64,000 bases of DNA from Lichenibacterium ramalinae (GCF_004137085.1 NZ_QYBC01000011.1:124001-188000), one strand, 5' to 3'; positions 17,828 through 26,830 are shown, counted from the stretch's first letter. Program-made: numbers and translations. The notes: generated by a model not told the origin, from the sequence alone.

Positions 17828-20506
17828 TCACGGCGCGCGCCGCATCAGCAGGTTGGCGACCAGCGCCGTCCACCCAGTCTGGTGGGAGGCGCCGAGCCCC
17901 TCGCCGGTGTCGCCGTGGAAATATTCGTGGAAGAGGCCGTGTTTCTCGACCACGCCGCCGCGCGCCGCCGCCCGGGCCAGGGCGGCCGGCCGGCCCCCGC
18001 CCTCGCCCACGAAGAGGCGGGCGAGGCGGCGGGCCAGTTCGTCGGCGACCTCGCCGAGGTCCAGCATGGTCCCCGAGCCGACCGGGCATTCGACCGTGAA
18101 CTCCGGCCCGTAATAGCTGTGGAACTGCCGCAGGGCGTCGATCAGCAGGAAGTTCAGCGGCATCCAGACGGGGCCGCGCCAATTGGAATTGCCGCCGAAC
18201 AGGCCGCTGGTCGATTCTCCCGGCGTATACTCCACGGTGTAGCGCGCCCCGCCCCGGTCGAGGATGAAGGGCTCGGCGCCGTGGGCCTTCGACAGCGAGC
18301 GCAGGCCGAAATCGGACAGAAACTCGGTCTCGCTGAGCGCCCGCCGCAGCAGCCGCTTCAGCCGCGAGCCGCGCAGCAGCGAGAGCAGGTGGCGCTCCCC
18401 CTCGCCGCGCTCGTTCCAGCGCGACACCAGCGCGGCCAGCTCCGGCCTGAACTTGAGCAGCCAGCGCAGGCGCCGGGTGAAGTCCGGCAGCTTGGCGAAG
18501 ACGCTCTCGTCCAGCACTTCGACGGCGAAGATGGGGATCAGCCCCACCATGCTGCGCAGCCGCAGCGGCACGTGATGGCCGTCCGGCTGGCGCAACGTGT
18601 CATAGAAGAAGCCGTCGGCATCGTCCCACAGCGACACGCCGTCGGCGCCGATATGCGCCATGGCGCCGGCGATCGCCATGAAGTGCTCGAAGAACTTCGT
18701 CGCGATATCCTCGTAGGCGCGGTTCACCTGCGCGAGTTCGAGCGCGATGCGCAGCAGGTTCAGGGCATACATGGCCATCCAGGCCGTGCCGTCGGCCTGG
18801 TCGATGATGCCGCCGTCCGGCACGGGTTCGGAGCGGTTGAACGGCCCGATGTTGTCGAGGCCGAGGAACCCGCCCTGGAAGATGTTGCGGCCCCCGGCGT
18901 CCTTCTGGTTCACCCACCAGGTGAAGTTGAGCATCAGCTTGTGGAGGATGCGCTCGAGGAAGGCGGTGTCGGCCACGCCGGTCGTGGCGCGGTCGATCTC
19001 GAAGACCCGGAAGGCGGCCCAGGCGTGGACGGGCGGGTTCACGTCGCCGAAGTTCCACTCGTAGGCGGGCAGCTGGCCGTTGGGATGCTGGTACCAGGGG
19101 CGCAGCAGCAACAACAGCTGGTCCTTGGCGAAGGCACCGTCGACCGGCGCCATGGCGACGCAGTGGAAGGCGAGGTCCCAGGCGGCGTACCAGGGGTATT
19201 CCCACTTGTCCGGCATCAGGATGACGTCGGCGTTGGTGAGGTGCTCCCAATCGGCGTTGCGGCCGCGGCGGCGGGAAGCGGGCGGCGGCGGGTTGACGGG
19301 GTCGCCCTTCAGCCAGACCGGCACGTCGAAGATATAGACCTGCTTGGACCACAGCAGCCCCGCGACCGCCTGCCGGTGCACGGCGCGGGCGGCGGGATCG
19401 GCGATGCCCTCCTGCAGGGCGGCGAAGAAGGCGTCGGCCTCGTGGCGCCGCAGCCCCATCGTCGCGTCGAAATCCGCGAAGGGCCGGGCGGCATCGGCGG
19501 CGGGGCGGAAGCGCAACCGCAGCACGGCCTCGCCGCCGGGCGGCAGCGTCAGCACGGCATGGGCGGCGACCTTGCTGCCCGAACCCGTCACGGCATCCTC
19601 GCGCCCCTCGACCACCAGGGCGTTGATGCCGTCCTTGAAGGGCCCCTCGGCCTCCTCGCCGAAGAGCAGCGGGCGGTTGGTGTCGTTCTCGGTGAAGCGC
19701 CAGGGCACGGCCCGGTCGATCGACAGGCGCCGCGCCGGCATCTCGGGCCGTTGCGCCAGGACGGAGCCGTCGCTCGCCGGGCTGATCCAGGCGCGTTTGG
19801 CGGATGCCGCCTCCATGCTGGTGCGGCCGGCGCTGGGGCGCTCCGCATCGCCGGCCCACGACCAGGTGTTGCGCGCCCAGAGCTGCGGCAGCACGTGCAG
19901 CCGCGCCGGGGCCGCCCCCGCATTGCGCAGCGACACCCGCATCAGCAGGTCCTCGGGCCCCGCCTTGGCATATTCGACCGTGACGTCGACGAAGGCGCCG
20001 CCCTCGAGCACGCCGGTGTCGGGCAGCTCGTATTCCGGCTCGTCCCGGCCGCGCCGCGCGTTGACGGCCGTCAGCTCCGCGTAGGGGAAGGCCGCCAGCG
20101 GGTAGCGATAGACGAAGCGGTTGTAGGAATGGGTCGGCGTCGCATCCGCGTAGTGGTAGACCTCCTTCACGTCCTCGCCGTGGTTGCCTTCCCCGTTGGC
20201 GAGGCCGAAGAGCCGCTCCTTCAGGATCGGGTCCCGCCCGTTCCAGAGCGCGACGCCGAGGCACCAGCGCTGCTGGTCGTCGCAGAAGCCCGCGAGCCCG
20301 TCCTCCCCCCAGCGATAGGCGCGCGAGCGCGCGTGGTCGTGCGGAAAGGAGCCCCAGGCGTCCCCCTCGGCGCTGTAGTCTTCGCGCACCGTCCCCCATT
20401 GCCGTTCGCCGAGGTAGGGCCCCCAACGCCGCCACGCGACGCCATCGGCGATCTCGGCCAGGCGGCGGCCTTCGGCAGTGGCGCGGACGGGATGGGGACT
20501 GCTCAA
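17828..20506 (-). CDS. Glucosidase of the GH63 / MGH1-like family
   Basis: 892-residue cytoplasmic glycoside hydrolase of the (alpha/alpha)6-barrel type related to mannosyl-oligosaccharide glucosidase. Recognisable blocks are WGPYLGERQWGTVREDYSAE at the N-terminus, SHPHD-like SFPHDHARSRAYRWGEDG, the central DKWEYPWYAAWDLAFH and the C-terminal NSNWRGPVWMPLNFLLI. No signal peptide is seen. The likely substrates are small alpha-glucosides such as glucosylglycerate or related solutes, which is inference only. The start is a TTG at 20506 because no ATG or GTG fits the conserved N-terminus. Confidence 0.82.
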   Translation of the reverse strand: MSSPHPVRATAEGRRLAEIADGVAWRRWGPYLGERQWGTVREDYSAEGDAWGSFPHDHARSRAYRWGEDGLAGFCDDQQRWCLGVALWNGRDPILKERLFGLANGEGNHGEDVKEVYHYADATPTHSYNRFVYRYPLAAFPYAELTAVNARRGRDEPEYELPDTGVLEGGAFVDVTVEYAKAGPEDLLMRVSLRNAGAAPARLHVLPQLWARNTWSWAGDAERPSAGRTSMEAASAKRAWISPASDGSVLAQRPEMPARRLSIDRAVPWRFTENDTNRPLLFGEEAEGPFKDGINALVVEGREDAVTGSGSKVAAHAVLTLPPGGEAVLRLRFRPAADAARPFADFDATMGLRRHEADAFFAALQEGIADPAARAVHRQAVAGLLWSKQVYIFDVPVWLKGDPVNPPPPASRRRGRNADWEHLTNADVILMPDKWEYPWYAAWDLAFHCVAMAPVDGAFAKDQLLLLLRPWYQHPNGQLPAYEWNFGDVNPPVHAWAAFRVFEIDRATTGVADTAFLERILHKLMLNFTWWVNQKDAGGRNIFQGGFLGLDNIGPFNRSEPVPDGGIIDQADGTAWMAMYALNLLRIALELAQVNRAYEDIATKFFEHFMAIAGAMAHIGADGVSLWDDADGFFYDTLRQPDGHHVPLRLRSMVGLIPIFAVEVLDESVFAKLPDFTRRLRWLLKFRPELAALVSRWNERGEGERHLLSLLRGSRLKRLLRRALSETEFLSDFGLRSLSKAHGAEPFILDRGGARYTVEYTPGESTSGLFGGNSNWRGPVWMPLNFLLIDALRQFHSYYGPEFTVECPVGSGTMLDLGEVADELARRLARLFVGEGGGRPAALARAAARGGVVEKHGLFHEYFHGDTGEGLGASHQTGWTALVANLLMRRAP

Positions 20507-20565
20507 GGATGCGGCTCCGGCACGCGACGACGACGGCCGGCGCCCGCCACCCTTTCACGATCCGT

Positions 20566-20604
20566 GCCGCCGCGGGACGCGCCGCCGCGGGACGCGCCGC
20601 CGCG
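20566..20604. repeat. Short tandem repeat, 15-bp unit
   Basis: GCCGCCGCGGGACGC occurs at 20566-20580 and exactly again at 20581-20595, followed by a partial third copy. It lies in the 197-bp divergent gap between the glucosidase and the hydrolase. Confidence 0.6.
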
Positions 20605-20703
20605 CCTGCCCGGATGTTTCGTGACGGCATGGACGGTCCCCAAACGGCGTCTCGCACGTTGGGACCTCCGATCGCCCACCGGCGAGCACGGGAACCCAGC
20701 GCC

Positions 20704-21642
20704 ATGGACATCCTTCCTCCCAAGCACGAGACCGTCACGCACGGGACCACGCGCCTCCACGTCGCCCGGCTCGAGGCGCTGGAGCGTCCCGAGGCCGGCG
20801 GCCGCGACACCGGGGACGGCCGCACGCTGCTGTTCCTGCACGGCTGGCCGGAGTTCTGGTGGACGTGGTCGCCCGTGATGGAGCGGCTGTCGGCGCTGGG
20901 CTACGATTGCGTGGCGCCGGACCTGCGCGGCTTCGGCGACAGCGACAAGCACCCCGAGGGGCGCTCCGCCGAGGTCGGCCCCGGCGTTCATGCCGGCGAC
21001 GCCCTGGCGGTGCTCGACGCGCTGAAGCTCGGCCGCGTCGGGGTCGTGTCGCACGACGTCGGCGCCTACGCGGCCCAAAGCCTCGCCCGGCTGGCACCGG
21101 AGCGGCTCGCCGGCCTGTTCTTCTTCAACTGCCCGCATCCCGGCATCGGCCCGCGCGGCGGCGCGCCCGCGATGCTGAAGGAGATCTGGTACCAGAGCTT
21201 CAACCAGCTGCCGCTGGCGGCCGAGCTGGTGGGGGCCTCGCGCGACACGATCCGGACCTATATCGGCACGATGCTGCGCCACTGGGCGGGCGGCAACCCG
21301 GCGGCCTTCGACGACGACACGGTCGAGCGCTTCACCGACAATTTCGCCAAGCCCGGCAACCTGCAGGGCGGCTTCAACTGGTACATCAGCCAGGGTGCGG
21401 ACCGCATCCGCATGCTCGAAGGCCAGGCGCCGAAGCCGGCGCCCATCGCGGTCCCGACCTGCGTGCGCTGGGGCGACCGCGACCCGATCCTCCCCGCCGC
21501 CTGGGGCGACACGCTGGGCGACACCTTCGCGGATCTCGACTTCGAACCCTTCACCGGGCTCGGCCACTTCCCCCACCGCGAGGACCCGGACCGCGCCGCC
21601 GCGGCGGTCGACGCCTTCTATCGCGACCGGCTCGGGGGCTGA
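20704..21642 (+). CDS. Alpha/beta hydrolase, epoxide-hydrolase-like
   Basis: 312 residues. The oxyanion motif LFLHGWPEFWWTW resembles the HGFPE of epoxide hydrolases. The nucleophile elbow is SHDVGAYAA, with Asp as nucleophile, which places it in the epoxide hydrolase/dehalogenase branch rather than among serine hydrolases. The acid is probably in RDPILP and the base His in GLGHFPHRE. No signal peptide. The substrate is unknown. ATG 20704 opens the conserved region; an upstream extension would be low-complexity. Confidence 0.82.
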   Translation: MDILPPKHETVTHGTTRLHVARLEALERPEAGGRDTGDGRTLLFLHGWPEFWWTWSPVMERLSALGYDCVAPDLRGFGDSDKHPEGRSAEVGPGVHAGDALAVLDALKLGRVGVVSHDVGAYAAQSLARLAPERLAGLFFFNCPHPGIGPRGGAPAMLKEIWYQSFNQLPLAAELVGASRDTIRTYIGTMLRHWAGGNPAAFDDDTVERFTDNFAKPGNLQGGFNWYISQGADRIRMLEGQAPKPAPIAVPTCVRWGDRDPILPAAWGDTLGDTFADLDFEPFTGLGHFPHREDPDRAAAAVDAFYRDRLGG

Positions 21643-21763
21643 ACGTCCCTGGACGATCGCGCGTAACCCCGGAAACGGAGGTGATGCCGTCGGCGGTTGC
21701 GGACGGCATCCGGGCCCGGGTCGGAACCGGCTCCGAGACCCGAGCCGGCGCGCCCGCGCCGGG

Positions 21764-22465
21764 TCAGCCGCAGGCGAGCTTGTCGCAGCGCTTCATGTCG
21801 GCGACGGCCTTCTGCATCGCGTCCGGGCCCGGGTAGCCCAGGATGCCGATGTTGCCGAGCGAGAAGGACGGCGTCGCCTCGAAGCCGAGCGAGCGCGCGA
21901 GGTCCACCTGGCGCCGGATGACGGCGCCCACCTGCGGCAGGTCGGCGGCGGCCTCGACCGCCTTGGCGTCGAGACCCATCTCGCCCACCACAGCCAGGGC
22001 GAGAGGGCCGTCGATGGGGCCGGGCTTGGCGTAGACGGCCTGGTGGAAGGCATAGGCCTTGGCGGGCCCGGCGCCGCGCAGCACGGCCTGCTGCACCTTG
22101 GCGGCCTGGACCGAGCCGAGGCTCAGGATGGGGTTGTTGACGAGGCCGAGCCGCAGCCCCGGGTTCATGCGCAGCAACGCGTCGAGGTCCCCCTCGGCCT
22201 TGCGGCAGAACGGGCAATTGTAGTCGAAATATTCGACCAGGATCACGTCGGGGTGCTGCGCGCCGGTCCACACCACCCCGGGCAGGCCCTCGGTCGAGAG
22301 GTCGGACGGCAGGCGGTAGTTGTAGACCTGACGGCCGTCGTCGGCCGTGAAGGGGAACAGGCTTCCGGCCTGGGCGAGGGCGCGCCCGGCCGTTCCCGCG
22401 GCGACGCCCAGCACCAGGGCGCCTCGCCAGGCAGCATCGAGGATGTTGCGTCGATCCACCACCAT
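21764..22465 (-). CDS. DsbA-family thiol:disulfide oxidoreductase
   Basis: 233 residues with an N-terminal export signal (RRNILDAAWRGALVLGVAAG, Tat-like RR) ending near ALAQAG, and a thioredoxin fold with inserted helices. The active site is CPFC (about residues 84-87, in EYFDYNCPFCRKAE) and the cis-Pro is in EATPSFSLG. A single extra Cys pair (KRCDKLACG) closes the protein. It probably acts in periplasmic disulfide formation. Divergently placed to the lytic transglycosylase. Confidence 0.87.
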   Translation of the reverse strand: MVVDRRNILDAAWRGALVLGVAAGTAGRALAQAGSLFPFTADDGRQVYNYRLPSDLSTEGLPGVVWTGAQHPDVILVEYFDYNCPFCRKAEGDLDALLRMNPGLRLGLVNNPILSLGSVQAAKVQQAVLRGAGPAKAYAFHQAVYAKPGPIDGPLALAVVGEMGLDAKAVEAAADLPQVGAVIRRQVDLARSLGFEATPSFSLGNIGILGYPGPDAMQKAVADMKRCDKLACG

Positions 22466-22590
22466 TCCGCCGTCCTCGCCGCCTCGATCGGGAGGCTCTT
22501 ACCGCGGCATGGTGAACGGGTTGTCAACCGGTGCCGCCCTAGGCTCCGTCAGGGCCGGACATGCGGCCGCAGGACATCCGGGGTGCCGTC

Positions 22591-23655
22591 ATGGCGAGGT
22601 CTGTCACGTCGAAGAAGCTGCGCTGCGCCGTCCTGGCCGTGCTCGGGCTCGCCGCCACCGAGGCCGCCCTGGCGGTGGCCGCGCCGGTGCCGGCCCGGGC
22701 GGCCGCGGCCCGCACGGTCGACTTCGACGCCTTCGTCCGGTCGCTCTGGCCCGAGGCCCGGGCCCACGGCGTGTCGCGGGCGACCTTCGACGCCGCCTTC
22801 CTGGGCGTCACGCCGGACCCGGCGGTGATCGAGAAGACCCGCAGCCAGGCCGAGTTCCGCAAGACCGTCGGCGAATACCTCGACACCGCCGTGTCGGAGA
22901 AGCGGATCGCGCTCGGCAAGGAGAAATACGCGACCTTCTCGCGCTGGCTCGCCAAGGCCGAGGACCGCTTCGGCGTGGACCGCTACATCATCATGGGGGT
23001 GTGGGGGCTCGAGACGAAATACGGCACCTACACGGGCAACGACTACGTCATCCGCTCCCTCGCGACCCTGGCCCATGCGGGCTACCGCGGCGCCTATTTC
23101 CGCACCGAACTCATCAAGGCCCTGGTGATCCTGCAGGAAGGCCACGTCGACCCGGCCCACATGATGGGCTCCTGGGCGGGCGCCATGGGCCAGACGCAGT
23201 TCATGCCCTCGAACTTCAAGCCCTATGCGGTGGATTTTGAGAACCACGGGCGGCGCGACATCTGGACCAGCGTGCCCGATGCCGTGGGGTCGACCGCCAA
23301 TTTCCTGCGCAAGCACGGCTGGATCCCGGGCGAGACCTGGGGCTACGAAGTGGTGCTGCCGGGCGGCGGCATGGCGAGCCCGCCCGACCACTACGTGCCC
23401 TTCGCCACCTGGGCCGACCGCGGGCTGCGCCGGGCCGACGGGGGCGAGATGCCGCGCCAGGGCCGCGCCGCCCTGCTCCGCCCCGCGGGCGCGGCCGGGC
23501 CGGCCTTCCTCGTCACGCCCAACTTCAAGGTCATCAAGAGCTACAACAACGCGACCTCCTATGCGCTCGGCGTCTGCCTGCTCGGCGACCGCATCGCCGG
23601 CTGGGGTCCGTTGAAGGGTCGCTGGCCCGGCGCTACGGTGGCGCAGACCCGGTGA
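22591..23655 (+). CDS. Lytic murein transglycosylase (MltB/SltB family, GH103)
   Basis: Cleaves the glycan strand of peptidoglycan with formation of 1,6-anhydro ends. 354 residues with a signal sequence (CAVLAVLGLAATEAALAVAA). The catalytic Glu is in VWGLETKYG and the family block AGAMGQTQFMPSNFKPYAVD follows. The C-terminal part (about 270-354) continues the MltB fold, with PNFKVIKSYNNATSYALGVC. No peptidoglycan_binding_1 repeat is present. An alternative ATG at 22561 adds ten residues. The DUF459 gene begins 39 bp downstream. Confidence 0.9.
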   Translation: MARSVTSKKLRCAVLAVLGLAATEAALAVAAPVPARAAAARTVDFDAFVRSLWPEARAHGVSRATFDAAFLGVTPDPAVIEKTRSQAEFRKTVGEYLDTAVSEKRIALGKEKYATFSRWLAKAEDRFGVDRYIIMGVWGLETKYGTYTGNDYVIRSLATLAHAGYRGAYFRTELIKALVILQEGHVDPAHMMGSWAGAMGQTQFMPSNFKPYAVDFENHGRRDIWTSVPDAVGSTANFLRKHGWIPGETWGYEVVLPGGGMASPPDHYVPFATWADRGLRRADGGEMPRQGRAALLRPAGAAGPAFLVTPNFKVIKSYNNATSYALGVCLLGDRIAGWGPLKGRWPGATVAQTR

Positions 23656-23694
23656 GGACCGGGCTTGGTTGAGCTGCAGGGTCCCGTGACACGC

Positions 23695-24810
23695 ATGATC
23701 GACAGCCGCCCCCGCGCGGGATGGGCCGCGCCCGCCGCGCGGGCACTTTCGGCCGCGACGGTGCTGTTGGCCGCGACGGTGCTGCCCGGCGCGGTTTCGC
23801 CGGCGGCGGCGGCCGAGGCTGCGGCCGGCCGCCCGGCGGGCGAGGCTGCACCCGGCCGCCCCGCGGCCAGGCCCGGACCGGCGCCGCCCCTCGTGCTGGT
23901 GGTGGGCGACCGCTTCGCGACCGCCCTCGCCGACGGGCTCGATCCCGACCCGACCGTCGTGGTGGCGCGCACGACGGGCGACGCCTTCGGGCTCACGCGT
24001 CCCGGCTACGCCGAGTCCCTCGGCACGATCCGCGAGCGCCTGGCGCGCCCGGACCGTCCGGCCCTCGCCGTGATGATGGTGGGGACCGACGACCGCGACC
24101 CGCTGTCCGACGCCTCGGGCCGCTTCGAGCCCGGCACGCCCGGCTGGGCGCGGCTCTACGGCGAGCGCGTCGACGCCATCTCGGCCCTGTTCCGCGACGC
24201 CGGCGTCCCGCTCGTGTGGATGGGCCTGCCGGCGGTGCGCTCGGCCACGCTGTCGGCCGATCTCGTGCGCCAGAACGGCATCATCCGCGATCGCGCCGCC
24301 AAGGACGGCGCCAGCTACGTCGACAGTTTCGACGGCTTCACCGACGATGCCGGCCGTTACAGCCCGGTCGGCCCCGACGTCGACGGCGCCACCGTCAAGC
24401 TGCGCCGGGCGGACGGGCTCGGCTTCACCCGCGCCGGCGCGCGCAAGCTCGCCAGCTTCCTCGCGCCCGAGGTCGCGCGGCTCGGCCGCTCCACGGCCGC
24501 GGCCAGCGCCAACGACGTCGCGAGCCTCACCATCGACCGCGCCCGCGGCTTCGATGCGGCCCTCGACATCGACGTCAACGCCCAGATCCGGCGGGAAGCC
24601 GCCCGGGCCGCCGGCCAGCCCGAACCGGCGGCCGGGCCGGGTCCGGCGAGCGGGCCCGCCGCCGGCCCGGTGCTGCCGCTCACCGCCGCCCCGACGGCGC
24701 CCGACGGGCAACTGGCCAGCCTCGCGCCCCCGCAGGGCGCCCCGCCCGCCGCCGAACCCGCGACGCCCCGGCCCGGGCGGGCCGACGACTTCTCATGGCC
24801 GCGGAACTGA
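23695..24810 (+). CDS. DUF459 / SGNH-fold protein, apparently catalytically dead
   Basis: Secreted, Ala/Pro-rich protein of 371 residues. An N-terminal signal and linker (to about residue 62) lead to an SGNH-hydrolase fold of the DUF459 type (VVARTTGDAFGLTRPGYAES, VPLVWMGLP, VDSFDGFTDDAGRYSPVG). Two catalytic positions look replaced: the block-I GDS reads GDRFA (Arg at residue 73), and the terminal DGIHFT reads DGLGFT (Gly at 243 for His). The tail (from about 300) is low-complexity Pro/Ala/Gly. Upstream GTG (23686) and TTG (23665) starts are possible. It follows the lytic transglycosylase, a common pairing in the order, so a structural or regulatory role at the cell wall is likely. Confidence 0.78.
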   Translation: MIDSRPRAGWAAPAARALSAATVLLAATVLPGAVSPAAAAEAAAGRPAGEAAPGRPAARPGPAPPLVLVVGDRFATALADGLDPDPTVVVARTTGDAFGLTRPGYAESLGTIRERLARPDRPALAVMMVGTDDRDPLSDASGRFEPGTPGWARLYGERVDAISALFRDAGVPLVWMGLPAVRSATLSADLVRQNGIIRDRAAKDGASYVDSFDGFTDDAGRYSPVGPDVDGATVKLRRADGLGFTRAGARKLASFLAPEVARLGRSTAAASANDVASLTIDRARGFDAALDIDVNAQIRREAARAAGQPEPAAGPGPASGPAAGPVLPLTAAPTAPDGQLASLAPPQGAPPAAEPATPRPGRADDFSWPRN

Positions 24811-24819
24811 GGCGGGGCA

Positions 24820-24846
24820 GCGCCGGATCCGCACCCGATCCGGCGC
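24820..24846 (+). terminator. Hairpin at the 3' end of the DUF459 gene
   Basis: GCGCCGGATC (24820-24829) and GATCCGGCGC (24837-24846) form a perfect 10-bp stem with a 7-nt loop, starting ten bases after the stop codon. No T-run follows, so it may act as a 3' stabiliser or a factor-assisted terminator. Confidence 0.6.
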
Positions 24847-24875
24847 TTGACGACGGCTGCGACCGGTGCTAGCCC
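24847..24875 (+). promoter_or_regulatory. Probable promoter of the ilvB leader
   Basis: TTGACG (24847-24852) with 17-base spacing to TAGCCC (24870-24875). The -35 is good and the -10 weak. Its position, directly after the hairpin and about 30 bases before the leader peptide, fits an attenuated ilv transcript. Confidence 0.4.
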
Positions 24876-24903
24876 TTTTGCGATAGCAGCGAGTGTGGCG
24901 GCG

Positions 24904-24954
24904 ATGTCGACGAACCTTATCGTAATTCTGGCGCCTGGAGCGGATCGAGACTGA
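24904..24954 (+). CDS. Leader peptide of the ilvB attenuator
   Basis: A 16-codon frame encoding MSTNLIVILAPGADRD. Five consecutive codons specify Leu-Ile-Val-Ile-Leu (ctt atc gta att ctg), exactly the amino acids whose synthesis starts with the downstream acetolactate synthase. Several of these codons (ctt, gta, att) are rare in such a GC-rich genome, which would increase ribosome stalling. The stop codon falls inside a strong hairpin, and an intrinsic terminator lies about 30 bases further on, as in classical ilv attenuation. The frame is too short for usual gene finders. Confidence 0.85.
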   Translation: MSTNLIVILAPGADRD

Positions 24955-24969
24955 CGTCTCGGCATCCGC
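24940..24969 (+). promoter_or_regulatory. Pause/antiterminator-region hairpin of the ilvB leader
   Basis: GCGGAT (24940-24945) pairs with ATCCGC (24964-24969), and inside it GAGAC (24947-24951) pairs with GTCTC (24956-24960). The leader stop codon TGA is at 24952-24954 in the loop. A ribosome reaching the stop would disrupt this stem, while one stalled at LIVIL would leave it free. Confidence 0.65.
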
Positions 24970-24984
24970 TTTCGGCGCATACCC

Positions 24985-25006
24985 AGGCCCCTCGCGGGCC
25001 TTTTTT
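24985..25006 (+). terminator. Intrinsic terminator (attenuator) before ilvB
   Basis: AGGCCC and GGGCCT form a 6-bp GC-rich stem around the loop CTCGC, followed directly by a run of six T. It lies 40 bp before the ilvB start codon and after the leader peptide, so it must be read through for ilvB to be expressed. Confidence 0.85.
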
Positions 25007-25046
25007 ATTGCCCAAATTCCTGACGATCTGAGCCTGGAGCTTCCCC

Positions 25047-26822
25047 ATGTCGAGACAGATGACCGGCGCCGAGATGGTCGTGGCCGCCCTGGAGGACCAG
25101 GGCGTCGACACGATCTTCGGCTATCCCGGCGGCGCCGTCCTGCCGATCTACGATGCCCTGTTCCAGCATCCCAACGTCAAGCACGTGCTGGTGCGGCACG
25201 AGCAGGGCGCCGGCCATGCGGCCGAAGGCTATGCCCGCTCCTCCGGCAAGGTCGGGGTGCTGCTGGTCACGTCGGGGCCCGGCGCCACCAACGCCGTGAC
25301 GGCGCTGACCGACGCGCTGCTCGATTCGATCCCGCTCGTCTGCATCACCGGCCAGGTGCCGACCCACCTCATCGGCTCGGACGCGTTCCAGGAGTGCGAC
25401 ACCACCGGCATCACGCGCCACTGCACCAAGCACAACTACCTCGTGCGCCGCATCGAGGACCTGCCCCGCATCCTGCACGAGGCCTTCTGGGTCGCGTCGC
25501 ACGGGCGGCCGGGTCCCGTCGTCATCGACATCCCCAAGGACGTGCAGTTCGCCTCCGGCACCTATGTGGGGCCGCAGAACATCGTCCACCGCACCTACCA
25601 GCCGGTGGTCAAGGGCGAGATGGACCGCATCCGCCAGGCGGTCGCCATGATGGCGGCGGCCAAGCGGCCGGTGTTCTACACGGGCGGCGGCGTCATCAAC
25701 GCGGGTCCGGAAGCCTCGAAGCTGCTGCGCGAACTCGTGGCGCTGACGGGCTTCCCGGTGACGTCGACGCTGATGGGCCTCGGCGCCTACCCGGCCTCGG
25801 GGCCGAACTGGCTCGGCATGCTAGGCATGCACGGCACCTACGAAGCCAACCACGTCATGCATGATTGCGACCTGATGATCGCCGTCGGGGCCCGTTTCGA
25901 CGACCGCATCACCGGGCGGCTCGACGCCTTCTCGCCGGGCTCGCAGAAGATCCACATCGACATCGACCCGTCGTCGATCAACAAGGTCGTCAAGGTCGAT
26001 CTCGGCATCGTGGGCGATTGCGGCTTCGTGCTCGACGACATGGTGCGGCTGTGGCGCTCGGAGGGCCACGGGGCGGACCGCGCCGCCCTGGCGGACTGGT
26101 GGGAGCGGATCGAGGGCTGGCGCCGCCGCAACTCGCTCGGCTTCACCAATTCCCGCACCACCATCAAGCCCCAGCACGCCATCCGGCGCCTCTACGAGCT
26201 GACGAAGGACCGGGACACCTACATCACCACCGAGGTCGGTCAGCACCAGATGTGGGCCGCCCAGCATTACGGCTTCGACAAGCCCAACCGCTGGATGACG
26301 TCGGGCGGGCTCGGCACCATGGGCTACGGCCTGCCGGCCGCCATCGGCGTGCAGATGGCGCATCCCGGGGCGCTCGTCATCGACGTGGCGGGCGAAGCCT
26401 CGATCCTCATGAACATGCAGGAGATGTCGACGGCGCTGCAGTATCGCCTGCCCGTGAAGGTGTTCATCCTCAACAACAGCTACATGGGGATGGTGCGCCA
26501 GTGGCAGGAGCTGCTGCACGGCTCGCGCTACTCGGAAAGCTATTCCGAAGCCCTGCCCGACTTCGTGAAGCTGGCCGAGGCCTATGGCGGCGTCGGCATC
26601 CGCTGCGACGACCCGGGGGAGCTCGACGCCGCGATCCTGCGCATGATCGACACGCCCCGCCCGGTGATCTTCGACTGCGTGGTGGAGCGGGAAGAGAACT
26701 GCTTCCCGATGATCCCGTCGGGCAAGGCCCACAACGAGATGCTCCTCCCCACCGGCATCGACGACTGGGGCGCCCCCGACCTCGGCGCCGTCATCGACGA
26801 GAAGGGCAAGATGCTGGTCTAG
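25047..26822 (+). CDS. ilvB: Acetolactate synthase, large subunit
   Basis: Thiamine-diphosphate and FAD-dependent enzyme joining two pyruvates (or pyruvate and 2-oxobutyrate), the first common step of Val, Leu and Ile synthesis. 591 residues, normal length. Domain order is the TPP-PYR domain (FGYPGGAVLPIYDALF, HEQGAGHAAEGYARSSGKVG, with the ThDP-activating Glu), the central FAD domain, and the TPP-PP domain with GEASILMNMQEMSTA and NNSYMGMVRQWQ. Its expression is probably controlled by the leader-peptide attenuator directly upstream. The small subunit normally follows directly, but here a DUF559 gene and palindromic repeats intervene. Confidence 0.97.
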   Translation: MSRQMTGAEMVVAALEDQGVDTIFGYPGGAVLPIYDALFQHPNVKHVLVRHEQGAGHAAEGYARSSGKVGVLLVTSGPGATNAVTALTDALLDSIPLVCITGQVPTHLIGSDAFQECDTTGITRHCTKHNYLVRRIEDLPRILHEAFWVASHGRPGPVVIDIPKDVQFASGTYVGPQNIVHRTYQPVVKGEMDRIRQAVAMMAAAKRPVFYTGGGVINAGPEASKLLRELVALTGFPVTSTLMGLGAYPASGPNWLGMLGMHGTYEANHVMHDCDLMIAVGARFDDRITGRLDAFSPGSQKIHIDIDPSSINKVVKVDLGIVGDCGFVLDDMVRLWRSEGHGADRAALADWWERIEGWRRRNSLGFTNSRTTIKPQHAIRRLYELTKDRDTYITTEVGQHQMWAAQHYGFDKPNRWMTSGGLGTMGYGLPAAIGVQMAHPGALVIDVAGEASILMNMQEMSTALQYRLPVKVFILNNSYMGMVRQWQELLHGSRYSESYSEALPDFVKLAEAYGGVGIRCDDPGELDAAILRMIDTPRPVIFDCVVEREENCFPMIPSGKAHNEMLLPTGIDDWGAPDLGAVIDEKGKMLV

Positions 26823-26830
26823 CTGATGCT

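Noticed and set aside
17882-20878. A 998-codon plus-strand frame opposite the glucosidase
   Set aside because: Antisense shadow; no domain motifs, while the minus-strand protein has a full GH63-like pattern.
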